The notes under the pieces are model-generated. The model saw only the letters and a program-made list of their open reading frames with translations. It did not search any database and was not told where the DNA came from. Both the position numbers and the translations under genes were made by a program. Shown here piece after piece: positions 9,414 to 18,443 of a DNA stretch of 59,830 nt; the first letter of the stretch is position 1, and each line of letters begins with the position of its first letter. Origin of the DNA: Mycobacterium sp. PO1 (lineage in GTDB: Bacteria > Actinomycetota > Actinomycetes > Mycobacteriales > Mycobacteriaceae). Location of the stretch: the NCBI RefSeq assembly GCF_017312405.1, contig NZ_BLTG01000039.1, forward strand, positions 1-59,830. Reading direction: 5' to 3'.

Positions 9414-9650
9414 ATGCAGACCCAGACGATCGAGCGCACCGACACCGACGAACGCGTCGACGACGGGACAGACGACGACGCTCCGAAGTTCTTCCACTAC
9501 GTCAAGAAGGACAAGATCGCCGAAAGTGCCGTCATGGGCACACATGTCGTCGCCCTGTGCGGCGAGGTGTTCCCGGTGACCAAGTCGGCCAAGCCGGGCT
9601 CGCCGGTATGTCCTGACTGCAAGAAGATCTACGAGCAGCTCAAGAAGTAG
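9414..9650 (+). CDS. DUF3039 small zinc-ribbon-like protein
   Basis: A 78-residue conserved actinobacterial protein (Rv2708c-like). The N-terminus is acidic; the C-terminal part has VALCGEVFPVT and VCPDCKKIYE, so three cysteines could form a metal site with a nearby His (GTHVV). ATG 9414 lies 7 nt after CAGAAT, suggesting a leaderless transcript. Its last 11 bp overlap the 3' end of the convergent YihY-family gene. Function unknown. Confidence 0.88.
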   Translation: MQTQTIERTDTDERVDDGTDDDAPKFFHYVKKDKIAESAVMGTHVVALCGEVFPVTKSAKPGSPVCPDCKKIYEQLKK

Positions 9651-10686
9651 CGTCCCGCTTGGTGACGGCGCCGGATCCCTGACCGAGTTCGTCGGTGAGC
9701 GCGCCGGCGGTGTCGTCGGGCAGGAACGCGTCCGCGGGCACCGGCGCGGGGCGCCGCGCCGCGGTCAGGGTGTCGGCCTTGGTGGCCATCCAGCGGCGCA
9801 CACGTTTGGCGTGCGTGTGCGGAGCGGGGAATTCCTCCTCGATGGCCGCGTTCAGTTCGGCGCCGATCATGATCGCGAAGCCGAGGAAGAACGCGAACAA
9901 CAGGAACGCGATGGGGGTGGCCAGCGCTCCGTACGTGTAACCGGTGCTGGTGATCCAGGTCAGGTAGATGCGCAGACCCACCGTGGCCAGCAGGAACACC
10001 ACGGTGGCCAGGACCGATCCGTACAGCAGGCGGTGCGAGGGCAGCGGTCGCGGCAGCGACACGCGGTAGAGCACGTTCACCGCCACGATGAACGTCAGGA
10101 TCAGCACCGGGTAGTAGCCGAACCGCAGGAAGTGGTCCCAGCTGTCGGGGATGTACTCGGCGATCTTGCGGGGGCCCAGCGCAATGAACGGCGCTGTGAC
10201 AATCACCCCGACCAGCATGATCACGTACAGGCCGAGGGCGTAGAAGCGCTGCCGGACAGGGTGGCGCAGCGGCGTCTGGTCATGGGCCTCGGTGATCGAG
10301 TCGACGAAGGCCGAGATCGCGGACGAGCCGGCCCACAGCGAGATGACGAACCCCAACGAGACCACCTCACCACGGGCCCCGGCGACGATGTCTCGCACCG
10401 TCGGCTCGATGATCTCGCTGGTGACGTTGGGAGAGAAGAACCGGCTGGCCGTGTTGATCAGCTGATCCTGGATCACCGGCAAGGTGTCGGGTCCGAACAG
10501 CGGGGCGATGTAGGCGAGGCTGCCCAGCATGCCCAACAGCAGCGGCGGCAGCGACAACGCGCACCAGAACGCTGCCTGAGCCGACTCCGAGAAGATCGAG
10601 TCATCCCAGCTTTTGACGAGCGTTCGGCGGGTGATGTGCCGGATGTGGTGGCGCGAAGGTCGCTGCCGCGTCGACTGGTCACTCAT
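9640..10686 (-). CDS. YihY/virulence-factor-BrkB family membrane protein
   Basis: A 348-residue integral membrane protein (Rv2707-like) with about six hydrophobic segments, including FWCALSLPPLLLGMLGSL, GLYVIMLVGVIVTAPFIAL, YPVLILTFIVAVNVLY and IAFLLFAFFLGFAIMIGAELN. The family pattern SLGFVISLWAGSSAISAF is present. The start is followed by a basic, His/Arg-rich segment, and the C-terminal tail is hydrophilic. Members were once mis-annotated as RNase BN; the true function is unknown. Confidence 0.9.
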   Translation of the reverse strand: MSDQSTRQRPSRHHIRHITRRTLVKSWDDSIFSESAQAAFWCALSLPPLLLGMLGSLAYIAPLFGPDTLPVIQDQLINTASRFFSPNVTSEIIEPTVRDIVAGARGEVVSLGFVISLWAGSSAISAFVDSITEAHDQTPLRHPVRQRFYALGLYVIMLVGVIVTAPFIALGPRKIAEYIPDSWDHFLRFGYYPVLILTFIVAVNVLYRVSLPRPLPSHRLLYGSVLATVVFLLATVGLRIYLTWITSTGYTYGALATPIAFLLFAFFLGFAIMIGAELNAAIEEEFPAPHTHAKRVRRWMATKADTLTAARRPAPVPADAFLPDDTAGALTDELGQGSGAVTKRDATS

Positions 10687-10714
10687 GACCAGTCCAGCAT
10701 TACTGATGGGCCCG

Positions 10715-10906
10715 TTAGGGCTCCAGCGGGCTCACCTCGAGCACGGCTGCCAGTTCGACCAGCTTCGCCTCGTGTTCGTTGGCGTGGTGCTGGCAGAACA
10801 GCAGTTCGGCCCCCGAAGGGAGCTTCGCCCGCACTCGGGCTGCGGCGCCACACCGATCGCAGCGGTCAGCCTTGGTGAGTTCGGGACTGGTGATCGTTGC
10901 GGTCAT
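10715..10906 (-). CDS. Small DUF7455-like zinc-ribbon protein
   Basis: A 63-residue protein with CDRCGAAARV and FCQHHANEHE, giving a probable Cys2/Cys-His zinc site. Small proteins with this pattern (DUF7455) are widespread in actinobacteria near sigma-factor genes; function unknown. It lies 28 bp upstream of the YihY-family gene on the same strand. A purine-rich GGAGGTG precedes the start. Confidence 0.75.
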   Translation of the reverse strand: MTATITSPELTKADRCDRCGAAARVRAKLPSGAELLFCQHHANEHEAKLVELAAVLEVSPLEP

Positions 10907-11050
10907 GGCACCTCCATTGGGGGTAGCTACGTGCTTCCACTCTGTCAGACGCTTGCGGTTCCGGCCTTGTTCCCCGGGGGTTTACGGGTGTGTCGTGTCT
11001 CACCGGTCTCTGTGTTGCGACAGTGTGTCGCGGGCGGTATTGCCTTGGAT

Positions 11051-11419
11051 GTGGTTCCTGACGTCGGCGTCCTCGTCCATTTGTGCACCCGTGGCGACTG
11101 GCGGAGTGCCGAGCACTCGGGAGAACTCCGGCCCGACTCGCTGGACGCCGTCGGGTTTGTTCATCTGTCCACGCCCGAGCAGGTTCACCTTCCGGCCAAC
11201 CGGTTGTACTCCGGTCGCACGGATCTGATGCTGCTTCGCATCGATGCCGCACGCCTCTCCTCTCCGGTCCGGTGGGAACCCGGTGTGCCGGGCGACCCTG
11301 GAGAGATGGTGTTCCCGCATTTGTACGGCGCACTGCCCGTCGCGGCTGTGATAAGCGTCACTCCTTACCTGCCGGACGCCGACGGGAGCTTCCCCGCGAC
11401 GCGCGCGACCCACGGCTAG
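11051..11419 (+). CDS. DUF952 family protein
   Basis: About 122 residues matching DUF952: VHLCTRGDWRSAEHSGELR near the start, then GFVHLSTPEQV, LMLLRIDAARL, VRWEPG and FPHLYGALPVAAVISV. These conserved His/Ser/Arg residues suggest a small enzyme related to glutathione-transferase-adjacent proteins, but no activity is established. The start is uncertain; GTG 11051 places the conserved domain at residue 7, and TTG 11045 is also possible. The 144 bp upstream hold no recognised gene. Confidence 0.7.
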   Translation: MVPDVGVLVHLCTRGDWRSAEHSGELRPDSLDAVGFVHLSTPEQVHLPANRLYSGRTDLMLLRIDAARLSSPVRWEPGVPGDPGEMVFPHLYGALPVAAVISVTPYLPDADGSFPATRATHG

Positions 11420-11526
11420 CTCGCCGTCGGGAACCGCGCGAGGCATCGACGATCGTGTCCTCGGCGGCACTGCGCGAGTGCCGAGGGATCGCCGCGTGCG
11501 CCGACGACTCAATACACTGACCGCCC

Positions 11527-12309
11527 GTGGGGATCTTGTTCGGATTTGCGCCGTGGATCGTGTACTGGGTGCTCGTCGGCAACGTGCCGTTCGCCACGGC
11601 CGTGCTCGTGGCGCTCGGGGTGGCGATCGCGGCGTTCGTCGTGGCCCGCGTCAGCAATTCCCCGGGGCGCACGCTCGAGGTCGGCGCCGTGGTGACGTTC
11701 GTGATCTTGGCGGGGCTGACGTTCACGCTCGACCAGGCTTTCCTGGAGCGCTGGATGCAACCCCTGAGCAACGCCGGAATCTTCCTGGTCGCGTTGGTCA
11801 GCGCACTCATCGGTCGTCCGTTCGTGCGGGAATTCGCCGAAGTGGGACAGCCGAAGGAGGTCATCGAGAGCGAGCCCTTCGAACGGATCACTGCGGTGCT
11901 GACCTGGATCTGGATCGCCGCTTTCGGTGGCATGACGGCCTCCTCGGCGGTTCCGCCGCTGATCCAGGGCGACGCCACCATCCTCGATACCCGCACTCCT
12001 CTGTCGTTCGTCTGCTACTGGGTGGTGCCGTTCACCCTGCTGGGGCTCGCAGCACTGCTGACCCGGCTACTGCCGGACCGGATGGTGCCGCCGGACGAGG
12101 AGATCGTCCGCAAGACCACCTTCGTGGCCTTCGCCGAAGCCGAGATCGACCAGTTGATGTATCTGGCGACCGAACACGCCAACCGCGAGGTGGGCGCCGG
12201 TAAGGAGGCCTACGACATCCGGATCGGCGGCAAGGGCGTTCCGCTGGTCGGTGACGAGACCCGCGAATCCTGGCCGTCGACGTACAAGGTGCGCGAGCGC
12301 AAACGCTGA
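11527..12309 (+). CDS. Conserved multi-pass membrane protein, function unknown
   Basis: A 260-residue protein with about six predicted membrane segments, e.g. WIVYWVLVGNVPFATAVLV, VVTFVILAGLTFTL, IFLVALVSALIG and FVCYWVVPFTLLGLAALL. The C-terminal 80 residues are hydrophilic and acidic/basic mixed. I do not recognise the family. The start GTG 11527 is 8 nt after TACACT, consistent with a leaderless transcript. It precedes the PGRS-like gene; the 117 bp between them carry an AT-rich promoter-like stretch. Confidence 0.6.
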   Translation: MGILFGFAPWIVYWVLVGNVPFATAVLVALGVAIAAFVVARVSNSPGRTLEVGAVVTFVILAGLTFTLDQAFLERWMQPLSNAGIFLVALVSALIGRPFVREFAEVGQPKEVIESEPFERITAVLTWIWIAAFGGMTASSAVPPLIQGDATILDTRTPLSFVCYWVVPFTLLGLAALLTRLLPDRMVPPDEEIVRKTTFVAFAEAEIDQLMYLATEHANREVGAGKEAYDIRIGGKGVPLVGDETRESWPSTYKVRERKR

Positions 12310-12355
12310 CGGCGCCGGCCCAGGCCACCCGCCACCACAACTCACCGTCTACCTA

Positions 12356-12387
12356 TTGACTGTTGTGCTGATTTGCCATGTTAGATT
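12356..12387 (+). promoter_or_regulatory. Possible promoter of the PGRS-like gene
   Basis: TTGACT at 12356-12361 resembles a -35 element, and overlapping TTAGAT/TAGATT at 12381-12387 resemble a -10. The 19-20 nt spacing is longer than ideal. The surrounding 60 bp are markedly AT-richer than the genome background. A start near 12394 would leave a short leader before ATG 12427. Confidence 0.35.
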
Positions 12388-12426
12388 CCAGCTAATTCAT
12401 GTACCCAAGCAGACGGGGGCCTGCGC

Positions 12427-14109
12427 ATGGTTCATCGACAGGGCAACATCGGTCAGGCGGGCGGTAACGGCCGTCCGGGACGCCGCCGGGCAACGCCGGC
12501 CGCCGTCGGTGGCGGGGGTGCGACGATGCTCGCTTTCGGTTTGCTGGTCGGCGCGCACACCAATGCGGCGACCCCGGTGGAACGGGCGGTCGCGCTCGCC
12601 TCCTTCGATTCCGTGGTGATCCCGAATTCTCCTGTCGATGAAGAACTTTGGTGGTTCGGCCGCGCAGGTTCGCACCGCTCGGAGCGTCTCGAGGCCCCTC
12701 GCCTCACCCCCGCCGACTCGGCGGCCGCCCGGCCCATGATCGGTCCGGGCGGTTGGCTGATCGGCAACGGCGAAGACGCCGCTGAGGACTGCGCGGGGGT
12801 GGCGTGCAACGGCCGAGCGGGCGGTCTGCTGTGGGGCGACGGCGGAAATGGCGCACGCGGTGGCAAAGGTGGCAACGGCGGACTCTTTGGCGGTAATGGC
12901 GGGCGCGGGGGAGACGGCGTGTTACCCGGCCAGAACGGCGGAGACGGCGGAAGCGCCGGACTCCTGGCTCTGGTCGGCGACGGTGGTGACGGCGGCCACG
13001 GCGCCGACGGCGCGCTGGGAATCCGGGGCGGCGACGGTGGAGCCGGTGGCGCGGCCGGCCTGCTGTACGGCGACGGCGGTGACGGAGGCAATGGAGGCGC
13101 GGGTGGTTCCGGGCTCGACGGGATGAATCCGGCAGCCGCCGGACAGGCCCGCAGCGGCAATCCGAACTACCTTGGCTCCACTGGCCTGCCGTATTCGAAC
13201 ACCGTGCAGGACGGCACCTTGCTCGGCCGTGACGGCGGACAGGGCGCCGGCGGCGCCGTCGGCTCGAACCAGTCCGGTGGCGCCGGCGGCCAGGGCCAGG
13301 GCACCACGGCATGGTTCAGCGCACCCCACACGTTCAACCTGAGCGGATCCGGCGGCGCGGGTGGAACCGGCGCCGGCGGAGGAGTCGGCGGCGATGGCGG
13401 CAATGCCGGCCTTGCGCAAGGTGTTTCGCCGGCGACCGCGGTGTTCGGAGGGGCCGGCGGTGATGGCGGCGACGGTGGCACCGGGGCTCGCGGCGGAGAC
13501 GGCGGGGCCGGCGGCGCGGTGAACGTCGGGTCCAGCACGGTGGCATTCGGTGGACCGGGTGGTACCGGTGGGTCCGGTGGCACCGGAGCGGCCGGTGCGA
13601 TCGGTATGGGCGGCGGCAACGGCGGTGACGGCGGTCGAGGTGGCGCGCGCAGCGGTGATGGCGGCTCGGGTGGAGTCGGTGGCGCAGGCGGTACCGGCGG
13701 TGGGGGCGCCGTGGGCGGTGACGGTGGCTCCGGTGGATCCGGTGGTGCTGACGTCTCGGATGCCGACACCCGTTCGGTCACCGGCGGCGACGGTGGTGAC
13801 GGCGGATCGGGCGGCGCGGGTGGCGTCGGCGGGGACGGTGGCCCCGGCGGTGTCGGCGGAAAAGGCGGCCTCGGTGGTTCGGAGACCGGAGCGGCAGGCC
13901 GCGACGGTGCCTCCGGTGAGACCGGACGCGGTGGGGCCGGCGGCGCAGGCGGCCACGGCGGGGTCGGCGGGGCGTCGGGCGACGGCGTGACCGGCTCGGC
14001 CGGGTCCGCAGGATCGTCGGGCAGCGCCGGCGCGGGCAGCAAGGGCGGCTCCGGTGGTGTGGGTGGCGCCGGCGGAGCGGGCGCGCCCGGCGGTGACTCC
14101 CAGGACTGA
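12427..14109 (+). CDS. PGRS-repeat-containing glycine-rich protein without a PE domain
   Basis: A 560-residue protein. Residues 1-50 are basic (GRPGRRRATP) followed by a hydrophobic stretch (ATMLAFGLLVGAHTNAATP), compatible with a signal peptide or anchor. A short unique region (about 50-110) is followed by GPGGWLIGNG and a Cys pair (DCAGVAC), then about 430 residues of GG-x repeats (GGDGG, GGAGG, GGTGG). The GPGGWLIGNG and GGLLWGDGGNG blocks resemble the beginning of M. tuberculosis PGRS domains, but no PE domain precedes them. Function unknown; it is probably surface-exposed or secreted by a non-PE route. It is convergent with sigA. Confidence 0.8.
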   Translation: MVHRQGNIGQAGGNGRPGRRRATPAAVGGGGATMLAFGLLVGAHTNAATPVERAVALASFDSVVIPNSPVDEELWWFGRAGSHRSERLEAPRLTPADSAAARPMIGPGGWLIGNGEDAAEDCAGVACNGRAGGLLWGDGGNGARGGKGGNGGLFGGNGGRGGDGVLPGQNGGDGGSAGLLALVGDGGDGGHGADGALGIRGGDGGAGGAAGLLYGDGGDGGNGGAGGSGLDGMNPAAAGQARSGNPNYLGSTGLPYSNTVQDGTLLGRDGGQGAGGAVGSNQSGGAGGQGQGTTAWFSAPHTFNLSGSGGAGGTGAGGGVGGDGGNAGLAQGVSPATAVFGGAGGDGGDGGTGARGGDGGAGGAVNVGSSTVAFGGPGGTGGSGGTGAAGAIGMGGGNGGDGGRGGARSGDGGSGGVGGAGGTGGGGAVGGDGGSGGSGGADVSDADTRSVTGGDGGDGGSGGAGGVGGDGGPGGVGGKGGLGGSETGAAGRDGASGETGRGGAGGAGGHGGVGGASGDGVTGSAGSAGSSGSAGAGSKGGSGGVGGAGGAGAPGGDSQD

Positions 14110-14162
14110 GCGGATCGGCGCGGCAAGCGCACCCGGCACTGAGCGGATCGGCGCGGCAAGCG
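14105..14162 (+). repeat. Imperfect 33-bp tandem duplication at the PGRS gene end
   Basis: An identical 25-bp sequence occurs at 14105-14129 and 14138-14162, i.e. with a 33-bp period. It begins ACTGAGCGG; the first copy contains the stop codon of the PGRS-like gene (14107-14109). It is probably a replication-slippage duplication. Confidence 0.9.
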
Positions 14163-14240
14163 ACCCGACCGATCGGCGTGCGAGCCGGCAGGCAGCACCG
14201 ACATGCCGCGGCGCGTAGGGAGGTGCCTGTCGGCCCAGCG

Positions 14241-14272
14241 GTCGGCGCACTTCGAGCCCGAAGGGCGCCGAC
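14241..14272 (-). terminator. Hairpin between the PGRS-like gene and sigA
   Basis: Stem GTCGGCGC (14241-14248) pairs with GCGCCGAC (14265-14272). After one a-g mismatch, an inner stem CTTCG (14250-14254) pairs with CGAAG (14259-14263) around the loop agcc. It lies 26 bp past the sigA stop on the minus strand and also past the PGRS gene on the plus strand, so it could terminate both. No T-tract is present. Confidence 0.65.
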
Positions 14273-14297
14273 CTTCCAGCTCCGCTGGCGCGCCCTT

Positions 14298-15791
14298 CTA
14301 GTCCAGGTAGTCGCGCAGGACCTGGGAACGGCTCGGGTGCCGCAACTTCGACATGGTCTTCGATTCGATCTGGCGGATCCGTTCCCGCGTCACGCCGTAG
14401 ACCTGACCGATCTCGTCGAGGGTGCGGGGCTGGCCGTCGGTCAGGCCGAACCGCAGGCGCACCACGCCGGCTTCGCGCTCCGACAGCGTCTCCAGCACTG
14501 ACTGCAGCTGATCCTGCAGCAGCGTGAAGGACACCGCGTCGACGGCCACGACGGCTTCGCTGTCCTCGATGAAGTCACCGAGTTGCGAATCGCCTTCGTC
14601 GCCGATGGTCTGGTCCAGCGAGATCGGCTCACGCGCGTACTGCTGGATCTCCAGCACCTTCTCCGGCGTGATGTCCATCTCCTTGGCCAGTTCCTCCGGA
14701 GTGGGCTCGCGGCCCAGGTCCTGGAGCAACTCGCGCTGGATTCGGCCCAGCTTGTTGATGACCTCCACCATGTGCACGGGGATGCGGATGGTGCGGGCCT
14801 GGTCGGCCATCGCGCGGGTGATCGCCTGACGGATCCACCAGGTCGCATACGTCGAGAACTTGTAGCCCTTGGTGTAGTCGAACTTCTCGACAGCGCGGAT
14901 CAGACCCAGGTTGCCCTCCTGGATCAGATCCAGGAACGCCATGCCGCGACCGGTGTAGCGCTTGGCCAGCGACACCACGAGCCGCAGGTTGGCCTCGAGC
15001 AGGTGGTTCTTCGCCCGGTCGCCGTCACGGCAGATCCACATCATGTCGCGGCGCTGGGCAGCCGGCAGCTTCTCACCCTTGTCGGTGAGCTCGGCCATCA
15101 ACTGGGTGGCGTACAGGCCGGCCTCGATGCGCTTGGCGAGCTCCACCTCTTCCTCGGCGTTGAGCAGCGCCACCTTGCCGATCTGCTTGAGGTAGGCACG
15201 CACGGAATCTGCCGAGGCAGTCAGCTCGGCGTCCTTGCGCGCCTGGCGCAGCGCCTCGGATTCCTCTTCGTCCCAGACGAAGTCACCGGAAGCCTTGTCC
15301 TTCTCGGAGGGCTCGGCGATCTCGTCGTCCTCGGCGGCTTCATCGGGCTTCGCTACCTTGGCCGCGGCTTTCTTCGCGGGCTCGGTGACACCCTCGGCGG
15401 TGTCGTCGTCGCCGTCGTCGGAGTCCTCACCGTCGTCGGAGTCGTCCGAATCGTCGGAGTCCTCGTCGACCTCGATGTCGTCGAGGTCGAGGTCCTCGTC
15501 GACTTCCAGTTCCTCGCCGGGCTCAGCGTCGAGATCGTCGTCGCTGTCGACCTCCGAGCCGGTCAGCTCGTCGTCGACGACACCGCCCTCGGCGGCCGTG
15601 GCCTTCTTGCCCCGGCCTGCCGGCGTGTCACCCTTCGCTGCGGCTTTCTTTGCGGGGGCGCGCTTGGCCGCCTTCTTCGCCGGTGCCGACCCGTTCGCCG
15701 ACTTGGTGGGGGATGCCTTCTTGGCGGTGGTCTTGGTGGCGGTGCGCTTCACCGGCTCGTCGGTGGCCGTGCTCGCCTTTGTCGCTGCCAC
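14298..15791 (-). CDS. sigA: Primary sigma factor SigA
   Basis: The 497-residue essential housekeeping sigma factor. The N-terminal 170 residues are low-complexity: Lys/Ala-rich repeats (PAKKAAK) followed by an acidic Asp/Ser tract ([20 protein letters not shown]), typical of mycobacterial SigA region 1.1. Regions 1.2 to 4 follow, with [34 protein letters not shown] and the region 4 helix-turn-helix [19 protein letters not shown]. It is paralogous to SigB about 6 kb away. A TACAAT hexamer upstream (15924-15929) may be its -10 element. Confidence 0.98.
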   Translation of the reverse strand: MAATKASTATDEPVKRTATKTTAKKASPTKSANGSAPAKKAAKRAPAKKAAAKGDTPAGRGKKATAAEGGVVDDELTGSEVDSDDDLDAEPGEELEVDEDLDLDDIEVDEDSDDSDDSDDGEDSDDGDDDTAEGVTEPAKKAAAKVAKPDEAAEDDEIAEPSEKDKASGDFVWDEEESEALRQARKDAELTASADSVRAYLKQIGKVALLNAEEEVELAKRIEAGLYATQLMAELTDKGEKLPAAQRRDMMWICRDGDRAKNHLLEANLRLVVSLAKRYTGRGMAFLDLIQEGNLGLIRAVEKFDYTKGYKFSTYATWWIRQAITRAMADQARTIRIPVHMVEVINKLGRIQRELLQDLGREPTPEELAKEMDITPEKVLEIQQYAREPISLDQTIGDEGDSQLGDFIEDSEAVVAVDAVSFTLLQDQLQSVLETLSEREAGVVRLRFGLTDGQPRTLDEIGQVYGVTRERIRQIESKTMSKLRHPSRSQVLRDYLD

Positions 15792-15923
15792 GTACAGCCT
15801 TTCGGTCGTGAGGTTCTCGGCGCACGCAGGGGCGCGACCGAAGAGTGTCGGCTATGTCGATGTCGGCGTCGATCTCAACTCGGGATGCTTTGCCGCTCTC
15901 GGGGTGGGCGGCCGCCGACGACC

Positions 15924-15929
15924 ATTGTA
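15924..15929 (-). promoter_or_regulatory. Possible sigA -10 element
   Basis: On the minus strand the hexamer TACAAT lies about 133 nt before the sigA start, matching the mycobacterial TAnnnT -10. No good TTGACA-like -35 is visible at 17 nt. The 206-bp gap between sigA and ppgK contains no gene and is the expected site of sigA promoters. Confidence 0.4.
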
Positions 15930-15997
15930 ACGACTGTGTGTGCCCTCGCCGCGCCCAGCGGCAAATTTGACGCGTCTGCTTGCCCGGAAACCAGGGG

Positions 15998-16789
15998 TTA
16001 CCGTCCGGTAGCGGTGACGTCGACGTCGGCGGCCATCGCAGCTCCGACGATGCCGGCGGTGTTCTGCAGCGCCGCGGCCACCACGGGGGTGCGGTTCTTC
16101 AGCAACGGCACCCATTTGTCGGCCTTGCGGCTGATGCCGCCGCCGGCGATGAACAGATCCGGCCAGATCGCATTCTCGATGGCCACCAGCACTTTCGTGA
16201 CCTCCTCGGTCCAGCGCTCGTAGCTCCAGTCCTTGCGTTCCTTGACCGAGCTGGCGGCGCGGTGCTCGGCTTCCTTGCCGCCGACCTCGAGGTGGCCGAA
16301 CTCGGTGTTCGGCAGCAGCACACCGTTGTGGATCACCGCCGATCCGATTCCCGTGCCGAACGTCAGCAACACGATCACGCCGGTGTTGTCGCGGCCGGCA
16401 CCGAACTTCTCCTCGGCGAGTCCCGCGGCGTCAGCGTCGTTGAGAACGGTGACCTGCTGCCCGTCCAACGCGGCGCCGATGACCTCTTTGGCGTTGAGGC
16501 CGATCCAGCCCTTGTCGACGTTGGCGGCCGTCCACACGATGCCGTCGGCGACGACGCCGGGATACGTCACCCCGAGCGGTCCGTCCCAGCCGAAGTGGGC
16601 GACCACCTCGGCGATCGTTTTCGCGACGGCGTCGGGCGTGGCGGGCTGGGGTGTCGCCAGCTTGAACCGGTCGCCGATCAACTGTCCGGAGTCCAGGTCG
16701 ACGATGCCGCCCTTGACGCCGCTGCCGCCGACGTCGATCCCGAATCCGCGGCGGGGGGATCCGGTGGCCGGGGACTCGGTGCCGGTCAT
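15998..16789 (-). CDS. ppgK: Polyphosphate glucokinase
   Basis: ROK-family kinase phosphorylating glucose from polyphosphate (or ATP) to glucose 6-phosphate. The 263 residues begin with a variable tail then RGFGIDVGGSGVKGGIVD, the phosphate-1 loop; further motifs are LGVTYPGVV, VLNDADAAGLAEEKFG with the catalytic Asp, and VLLTFGTGIGSAVIHNG, phosphate-2. FIAGGGISRKADKW near the end is the adenosine-motif region. It sits next to sigA and suhB as Rv2702 does. Confidence 0.95.
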   Translation of the reverse strand: MTGTESPATGSPRRGFGIDVGGSGVKGGIVDLDSGQLIGDRFKLATPQPATPDAVAKTIAEVVAHFGWDGPLGVTYPGVVADGIVWTAANVDKGWIGLNAKEVIGAALDGQQVTVLNDADAAGLAEEKFGAGRDNTGVIVLLTFGTGIGSAVIHNGVLLPNTEFGHLEVGGKEAEHRAASSVKERKDWSYERWTEEVTKVLVAIENAIWPDLFIAGGGISRKADKWVPLLKNRTPVVAAALQNTAGIVGAAMAADVDVTATGR

Positions 16790-16917
16790 GCGAGCTCCTC
16801 TGCGCAGATGGGCTGCTGGGCAGCCGGGGCGCTTGACACATTAACGGCTCGCACGTGGCCATGTGGCGCGGTGGTGCCTGTCTCCCGTCCTGTCGGCCGA
16901 TGTGTTGCGATGGCTTC

Positions 16918-17787
16918 GTGACGACGCACCTCGGGCCCGACGATCCCGCCACGCTGAGATCAGTGGCCGAGCAGCTCGCCGGCGAGGCGGCGGCCTACGT
17001 CCGCCGGCGCCGCAGCGAGGTCTTCGGGTCCGGGGCTTCCTCGGCCCGGCAGCAGGATGCGGTGCGCGCCAAGAGCACCCCCACCGACCCCGTCACCGTC
17101 GTCGACACCGAAACCGAGCGATTGCTGCGGGACCGGCTCGCCGAGCTGCGTCCGGGAGAGGCGATCCTGGGTGAGGAAGAAGGCGGGCCCGGCCCCGGGA
17201 GCGACCCGGCAGGCGCTGGTCGGCTCACCTGGGTGCTGGACCCCATCGACGGCACCGTGAACTTCATGTACGGCATCGAGGCCTACGCGGTGTCGGTCGG
17301 GGTGCAGCGCGACGGAGTCTCGGTGGCCGGTGCGGTGGCCGACGTGGCCGCCGGGGCGGTCTACTCCGCGGCCACGGGCGGCGGCGCGCGGGTGGTGCGC
17401 GACGGTGCCGTGACGGCGCTGCAGTGCAGCGCGGCCGCCGAGCTGTCGATGGCGCTGGTGGGTACCGGCTTCGCCTACGACCGTGACCGCAGGATGCGGC
17501 AGGGCCGGGTCGTGGCCGAGCTTCTTCCCGACGTCCGGGACCTTCGGCGCATCGGGTCCTGCGCGCTGGACCTGTGCATGGTGGCCGCGGGACGCCTCGA
17601 TGCCTACTTCGAGGAGGGGGTGCACGTGTGGGACTGGGCGGCCGCGGCGCTGATCGCTGCGGAGGCCGGCGCACACGTGCGGACGGCCACCACGCCGGAC
17701 GGTGCCGGTTTCGTCGTCGCCGCCGCCCCGGGACTCGGTGCGGCGTTCGAGGGCGCGCTGGAACGCTGCGGAGTAGTCGCCGGCTGA
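16918..17787 (+). CDS. suhB: Inositol-1-monophosphatase family protein SuhB
   Basis: Mg2+-dependent phosphatase for inositol monophosphate, feeding phosphatidylinositol and lipoarabinomannan synthesis. Metal-binding motifs are ILGEEEG (the GEE motif), WVLDPIDGTVNFMYG, and WDWAAAALIAAEAGA near the C-terminus. GTG 16918 gives VTTHLGPDD... and aligns with the start of the M. tuberculosis protein; the ATG at 16855 would add a Cys-rich non-conserved segment. It is divergent from ppgK and converges on cei with 2 bp between stops. Confidence 0.93.
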   Translation: MTTHLGPDDPATLRSVAEQLAGEAAAYVRRRRSEVFGSGASSARQQDAVRAKSTPTDPVTVVDTETERLLRDRLAELRPGEAILGEEEGGPGPGSDPAGAGRLTWVLDPIDGTVNFMYGIEAYAVSVGVQRDGVSVAGAVADVAAGAVYSAATGGGARVVRDGAVTALQCSAAAELSMALVGTGFAYDRDRRMRQGRVVAELLPDVRDLRRIGSCALDLCMVAAGRLDAYFEEGVHVWDWAAAALIAAEAGAHVRTATTPDGAGFVVAAAPGLGAAFEGALERCGVVAG

Positions 17788-17789
17788 GC

Positions 17790-18443
17790 TCAGCAGGTGC
17801 CGGTGTGGGCCTGGCGCAGCAGCGAGGGGTCGGTGGGCTGGGTGGCTTCGGGCATGAGGCTGGCCAGCACCGCGTCGATGTCGTCGCTGCGTGTGAGCTC
17901 TGTGAACTCGGTACCCAGCGCCAGATCGACGGTGTCGTCGGTGCGCTGGTCCTGATACAGCTCGGTGCACGGCGCCACCAGCCATACCGCGGCCGCCGCG
18001 GCCCGGCCGGACGGGCCGAATCGGATCTGGCCCTGGCACTGCAGCCGGGCGGTGGCGTAGATCGTGTCGTTGGCGGCTTCAGGCTCGGTGAAACCCAGGT
18101 CGCGCAGCGCGCCGGCGACCTCGGCGGCCTGCCCGCCCTGACCGCTCGCGTTGAGCACGCGGATCGTGGTGTCGGCGAGCTTGGCCGGCATGACGTCGAC
18201 CATCGTGTCGCGGGACACCTGCTCGCCGAGGTCAGGCGCCGGCGCCCCGGGCTCGGCCGGCGGGGGCGGATTGCAGACGGCGGCCTCGCGGACGTCGGGT
18301 GGCCGGGACAGGGCGATGACCCACACGAGGAGGGCCGCTACCGCCATGGCGGCGAACATCACCAGTCCGGGCAGGAGACGGCGGCGGCGGAAGGGGCGTC
18401 CATGCTTGTCGAACGCGGTGCCGTCGGTGATTTGCGCGACCAC
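17790..18443 (-). CDS. cei: Envelope integrity protein Cei
   Basis: A 217-residue single-pass membrane protein. A short cytoplasmic segment (GTAFDKHGRPFRRRR) precedes a hydrophobic segment (LVMFAAMAVAALLVWVIAL), a Pro-rich linker and a LytR_C-type extracytoplasmic domain (TTIRVLNASGQGGQAAEVAG). Three cysteines outside the membrane (VCNPP, LQCQG, APCTE) plus the terminal Cys could form disulphides. GTG 18443 gives VVAQITDGTAFDKHG, like Rv2700; GTG 18452 is an in-frame alternative. Loss of the M. tuberculosis homologue damages the envelope. Confidence 0.85.
   Translation of the reverse strand: MVAQITDGTAFDKHGRPFRRRRLLPGLVMFAAMAVAALLVWVIALSRPPDVREAAVCNPPPPAEPGAPAPDLGEQVSRDTMVDVMPAKLADTTIRVLNASGQGGQAAEVAGALRDLGFTEPEAANDTIYATARLQCQGQIRFGPSGRAAAAAVWLVAPCTELYQDQRTDDTVDLALGTEFTELTRSDDIDAVLASLMPEATQPTDPSLLRQAHTGTC

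Noticed and set aside
12922..14250. Long open frames antisense to the PGRS-like gene, including a Pro-rich one
   Set aside because: Direct complement of GG-x repeats; proline-repeat reading is an artefact.
15370..15560. Repetitive DNA encoding Asp/Ser and Lys/Ala repeats, considered as a possible CRISPR or satellite
   Set aside because: It is the in-frame acidic and basic N-terminal region of SigA; no spacer-repeat structure.
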